Shown here piece by piece: positions 59,521 through 64,000 of a stretch of 64,000 nucleotides of DNA. The notes below the pieces were generated by a model, which saw only the letters and a program-made list of their open reading frames with translations, did no database searches and was not told the DNA's origin. Position 1 is the first letter of the stretch. Each line of letters starts with the position of its first letter. Both the position numbers and the translations under genes were made by a program. The DNA comes from Sipunculus nudus (taxonomy: Eukaryota; Annelida; Sipuncula; Golfingiida; Sipunculidae), in contig CM049311.1 of NCBI GenBank assembly GCA_026874595.1, forward strand, positions 21,816,676 through 21,880,675, written 5' to 3'.

Positions 59521-60880
59521 GAAACAGGTGCTTCTGTATGAATTTTTATTCAATACAAGCCAACTGTATTGCACTTTTATAAATGATGGTAATATTTATT
59601 CAGAAATATTTGACCCAATCCTTTACAAGATTACATAAATATACATCCAACTGCATTCACTTTAACTGTTCTTGAGATAATATGATCAAAAGGAATTAAA
59701 AGATGGTTGCCTGGTGGCCATATTGGACTATTGACAAGTCTGAAATCAGACAACAAACATTCTCTAAATCGGACCAAACATTAAAGAAAAATTACTGAAA
59801 CTGCACTGAAGAAATAATTTCTAAGGTGGCTAACTGGCAGACATAATGGATTTCTGACAAGTATGACATTTGATATCCCACATTCTCCAATAAGAGACCA
59901 AACTTGGGGCAAATTATCCAGTAATGAATGCCCAAAATAATTCAAAAGGCATGTCCAGGCGCTCATATCAGATTTAAAGATATGCAATTGTAAAAAGTGT
60001 AAGTCCAATATTTTTATTAATATCACTCTGCTTTTCAATGGGGTCAGCAGGGTAGGTAAACTGCCAAACCTGAAAGAAAAGAAATGCAGAAAGCATGACT
60101 AAGGGTCTTGAAATAAAGCAAAAAGCCATCCTAAATCAAGGTACACATCCACATATTATGAGAACAAACACTTGCTTTTATATGTGGTGATATATATTAA
60201 AATATTCAGATATCTAGGAAACTATGTTTATTGCTAGGATTCCATAAAATAAACTGCAAAATGTTCCCATCATCTTATAAATCAGTAGCTAAACCTTAAT
60301 ACTATACTCTCATAGTCTTAATGCCTGGCTGAAGCATTCAGACAACAGTGTTTTTGTTATGAAGTAACGAGGTACTTATCACTGATCCTTATCACTTAAT
60401 AGGCTGAAACAAAAGGGAGTCATATGTCACCAGTGTCACTCACAATTACAGCCACACAGGGAGATTACCAGCTGGGGTAGGATGGTTATATATACAAGAA
60501 AAATAGAGATGGTCTATAAAATAAGTAATTGTGAACATCACTGACCTATAAAATAAGTAATTGTGAACATCACTGACCTATGACTTTGGCCTTTTGCCCA
60601 CATATCAACTGGATTTTTTCTAAATGATGGGTAACTACTAACTACTTAAATCTGGTGTAATTACTTGGCAACCAATGGGTGAATAACTTTGACCTGCAAC
60701 CTTTAACCTGCTGACCAGCTAACCCCAAAATCAATAAGTTATTTATTCAAGCAAAAAACCGATAAATATGAAGTTTGAGTCAAACTGAGTGATGCATAGA
60801 TGTGGCATATGTGAAAGACTGAAGGTTTGGGTTGAACAGTTACACTTGAAATATGCTACCAAGCATTTAGAACAATTAAA
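59521..60880 (+). other. No gene; small duplication at 60513-60585
   Basis: ACCTATAAAATAAGTAATTG occurs twice 36-37 bp apart, with GTGAACATCACTG after each. Otherwise the sequence is unique-looking and AT-rich. Confidence 0.6.
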
Positions 60881-61410
60881 TATTGTGACCTTGACCTTTG
60901 ACTTTTTGACCTCAACATCAATAGGCTTCTTCCCTTATTGGTAGGTAAGCCATATATGACAGATGGAAGGTACAGATTGAAAAGTTGCCTGAAAATTACT
61001 CCATGCAAGAAGTGGGTGCTGTGAACTTGACCTTTGACCTCAAAATCAACAGGTCTTTTCCCCTGTTGGCAGAGAAGCCATATCAGTGCTGAAAGGTTTG
61101 GAATGAAAAGTCTAGCTTGAAATGTGTCCACAACCTTTTCAAAGAAGTGGATCCTGTGACCCTGACCTTTGACCTTGTGACCTCAAAATCTATAGGATTC
61201 TTCTCCAACTTAGTAGGTGAGCTATATGTGAAAGATCAAAGAATTGGGATGAAAGGGTTGGCTTAAAATGCATCCACAGGCTTTTCAAAGAAGAGGCTCC
61301 TGTGACCTTGACCTTTGACCTTTTGACCTAAAAAAAATTATGGTTCTTCCCCTGTTGGTAGGTGAGCTGTATGTGAAAGATGGAAGGTTTGGGATGAAAA
61401 TTTTGTCTCA
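60880..61410 (+). repeat. Tandem array of four units of about 135-145 bp with GACCTTTGACC
   Basis: TGTGACCTTGACCTTTGACC or a variant falls near 60885, 61019, 61156 and 61302. Each is followed by TTTTGACCTCAAAATCAATAGG, TTGGTAGGTGAGC(C/T)(A/G)TAT and TGAAAGATGGAAGGTTTGGG. Units are well conserved, and no gene is present. Minus frames are artefacts. Confidence 0.85.
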
Positions 61411-61424
61411 AAGAGTTATTTCTG

Positions 61425-61652
61425 GGGGGTGCAAACACACCCCATAACTTCGAGAATATAGGTCACAGTGACCTAATTTCAGGTTTGCAAGGAGATCTTT
61501 TTATAATCTCTAAGACTGCATAGGGTTCATGGCCCTAGCCCCTACGGTTACGATTTGTGCCCTGCTAACGGCCGGACGGACAGACGGAAGGACGACGGAC
61601 AAAGACCCATCGCTATAGCCCAGCATGACTGAAAGTCAGCTGAGCTAAAAAT
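61425..61652 (-). repeat. Family A repeat head, inverted orientation
   Basis: The reverse complement reads TTTAGCTCAGCTGACTTTCA...GCTATAGCGATGGGTCTTTG, GTCCGTCC-type words, GTTAGCAGGGCACAAATCGTAACC and GAAATTAGGTCACTGTGACC. It is the best-preserved family A head in the window. It is truncated at the tail and abuts family B directly. Confidence 0.85.
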
Positions 61653-62530
61653 GGTGGCACCACCTGCAACCATTTTTGCACAGCCTCCATCTGTTCATCT
61701 GCCTTGGGATAAAATCACTCATATCTCTGCATAGGTTGGACTTATCTACCTGAAATTTTGCATGTGTATACATCCTTGATAGCTAGCTTGATTTTATGAC
61801 AGGTGGCACCACCTATATTCACTTCAGGCTGCAGACATACAGGCTTATAGCTCAAGACTGGTTTGACATATCCTTTTGAAATTTTGCATGTGTATAGATC
61901 TCACATAGCTCTTTATTATACGCAAAACTGGTGGTGCCACCTGCAACCATTTTTGCACAGCGTCTGTCTGTTTGTCTGACATGGGATAAAATTAAATCAC
62001 TCATAACTCGGCAGTGGTTTGACTTATCTGCCTAAAATTTTGCAGGTTTTAACATCTTGGATAGCTTTCTGGATTTTTTGGCAGGTGGTGCCACCTACAT
62101 TAAGTTAACGCTGCAAACATTCAGGCTTATATCTCAAAACTGGTTTGACATATCCCCCTGAAATTTTGCATGTGCATAGATCTCACATAGCTCTCAATCA
62201 TACGCAAAATTGGTGGTGCCACCTGCCATCATTTTTGCAGCGCCCTTCTGTTTGTCTGCTGTGGGATAAAATCACTCATATACAAGTAGTGGTTTGACCT
62301 ATCTGCCTAAAATTTTGCATATATATACAACTTGGATAGCTTTCTGGATTTTGTGGTATGTGGCACCACCTACATACACATTTTGGCTGCAGACATCCAT
62401 GCTAATATGCAACACACCTCACTTTATATCCCCTTGCCACTCAATCCATGCCTCACTTCACCCGTCCCACTCTGATTTTGGTGGATACACCTAGTCGCTT
62501 GTTGACTACCCATATTCTAGTTTTTTTATT
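61653..62530 (-). repeat. Family B element, inverted partner of 58170-59240
   Basis: In reverse complement it follows the order of the 58.2 kb copy: GGGTAGTCAACAAGCGACTA...GTGTATCC, CCACTCTGATTT in complement, CATGGATGTCTGCAGCC, CACAAAATCCAGAAAGC, and six GGTGG.(A/G)CCACC sites (about 61663, 61803, 61932, 62085, 62214 and 62362). The inner end lacks the last 270 bases with the GGCGGA hairpin. Confidence 0.8.
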
Positions 62531-64000
62531 GATGCAGCGTGTGAATAAAAGTATGAGAATTGCGTCAAAATACTGCATTGAAAATGTATATTTTATGTTT
62601 CGTTTTTTACAAAATTTTTGAAACTGGGTGAGGGGTAGCCGCCGACGGCAAAGCAACAGGTTTCAGGTTTCTGTTGCGTCGCCGGCCCACCAAAGGGCTA
62701 ACTGGGGTTATAGCACAATACGATATGTTACTCTTAGAAAGGAAATTGAATAAAAATATTTCCTATGGTTTTAACAAATCAATGTTCACATCATGTTGTA
62801 AGTCGAAAGACCTGTAATAAAAAAAACCATTAACATCAACAACTGATATTATTCGTCCAGAAAGAATCGAAGCATTAACAGACCCGGTAGACATTTTGCA
62901 TTTGGTGCCAGTCCAGTATAAGGCTTTAGACCTGTGTACTATTATGTTCATATATTAACTTTCTTGGTGCAAAATAGGTCTGAGAACAGAACAGTAATGT
63001 TTCCTAGGGGTCAAATATACAATACACATAGATTTACTGAACATTAATCAATGGATACATGTTAAATCTAACAATTGTGTATGGATTGTTATAATCACAG
63101 TTAACTGCAGGTGCAATCTATGGACTCCACATTGCGTCAGTCACTGAAAAAAAGCAATTGAGGAGTTCATTTTTATGGGCTAGGTGAGGGGATATATATA
63201 TATATCTTCTGTCATTGTGCTTTCAGGATTTAATTTTTAGTATCTTATATTTTCTGCTTAATTTGAGCTTATTTGTTTGGCGAAGTAATACCTAAAATGC
63301 TTCAGATCCATACTTAATGGTTCAAAGGTCATTAAAAAGTACTTGTCCCCAGGCCATAATAAAAAAACTGATTATCCTCTTATTTTTATAAACAAGGGTA
63401 TAGGACTAAAAATTTCAACACTCTTCATGTTTAATAAAATCATTCCTTAAAAACTTCCACAAAATTTTTTACATCCCTCTAATTTTTCCACTTTTATTGC
63501 CATTAAATGTGTGTCCCCAGATTTTTTTTCAACCCTGTTATAAAGACGATTTGATCGCTATGGAATGATTTTGATTGATTACTTCTTGTTTAAAACCCAC
63601 CTATGTTGAAGTAACATCACAGAATGACTCCACAAAACCATCATTATCGGTATGTATTTTGTCATTTTACAACAGGAAATTTCCATAATTGTGTAAAAAT
63701 GTCTGTATATTTATTGCTTTTCAACACCATTACCTATTTTTTTCCAAAATAATGGAAATATTTCTTCTTTTCTTAGTTGTGGAATCTATATCTCTCACTG
63801 TCAACACATTCATATACTGAGTACTAGAAAGGTTGAAGGAGTAATTAAGTTTCTTTAAATAAATATCATATCTTTTTTTCAACACCATTATGCATCAACA
63901 CTGTTACTTTTCACTTTTAATGGTAATGAATGTTAATGAATGGTGTTGAATTTAGAAAAAGGTGGCAGGATGGATGTAAGATCTAAATTCTACAAACTGG
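62531..64000 (+). other. No gene recognised to the right edge
   Basis: 62630-62700 contains a GC-richer patch (GTAGCCGCCGACGGC, TGCGTCGCCGGCCCACC) not matching other repeats here. 63700-63960 repeats the words CAACACCATTA and AATGGTAATGAATG. Short minus frames at 62453 and 62763 have no support. Confidence 0.5.

Overview
The window is metazoan nuclear DNA from an animal with an AT-rich, repeat-dense genome, most plausibly a marine invertebrate. The support is long introns with consensus GT-AG sites, a Penelope-like retroelement, a tRNA-derived SINE, hAT-type elements and many tandem arrays. Nothing in the sequence lets me name the phylum. I see no bacterial operons, rRNA or CRISPR.

Only one host gene can be assembled with confidence. 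It is on the + strand, with exons at 11404-11445, 12496-12546, 25000-25131 and 28185-29125. All four junctions are in phase, and the product is about 386 residues if translation starts at 11409. It has a small basic/aromatic segment, a Gln-rich coiled coil, a Ser/Pro/Thr-rich tail and a basic C-terminus. I do not recognise the family. Just upstream (6.07-10.7 kb) is a tandem amplification of a unit of about 1.1 kb. Each of its four copies holds an exon-like segment with acceptor and donor; copies 1 and 2 carry remnants of an Arg-Ser (RS) domain. The copies are unequally decayed.

Repeats fill most of the rest. Family A has a hairpin head with GCTCAGCTGACT, body text such as GGGCACAAATCGTAAC, and GGTGGCGCCACC near one end. 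It lies at 1.6-2.4, 12.7-13.4, 17.1-18.4, 21.25-23.2, 24.4-24.8, 25.5-26.0, 30.6-31.5 and, inverted, 61.4-61.65 kb. Family B has repeated GGTGG(C/T)(G/A)CCACC sites. It lies at 3.4-6.0, 13.5-14.7, 43.4-44.25, 58.2-59.5 and, inverted, 61.65-62.53 kb. Family C carries AGGTCAGAGGTCA and lies at 7.1-10.2 and 15.8-16.7 kb. Two large tandem arrays appear to have grown out of pieces of these families: a 93-bp array at 1-1690 from the family A head, and a 92-bp array with higher-order structure at 37.8-42.26 kb from a family B segment.

A third array (44.3-48.85 kb) is strongly G/T-skewed on the + strand. It ends in a dead Penelope-like element (48.87-51.01 kb) whose GIY-YIG 3' end is present twice in inverted orientation. 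The palindrome extends into the flanking array, which reappears in reverse complement at 51.0-51.29 kb. Further right are a 30-31 bp minisatellite whose units look like zero-length (recursive) splice sites (52.85-53.28 kb) and a large inverted pair of family B elements (58.17-59.5 and 61.65-62.53 kb). Clear transposons on the left are a non-autonomous hAT element with an 8-bp target duplication (2480-3323), a short MITE (3551-3806) and a SINE (7685-8091).
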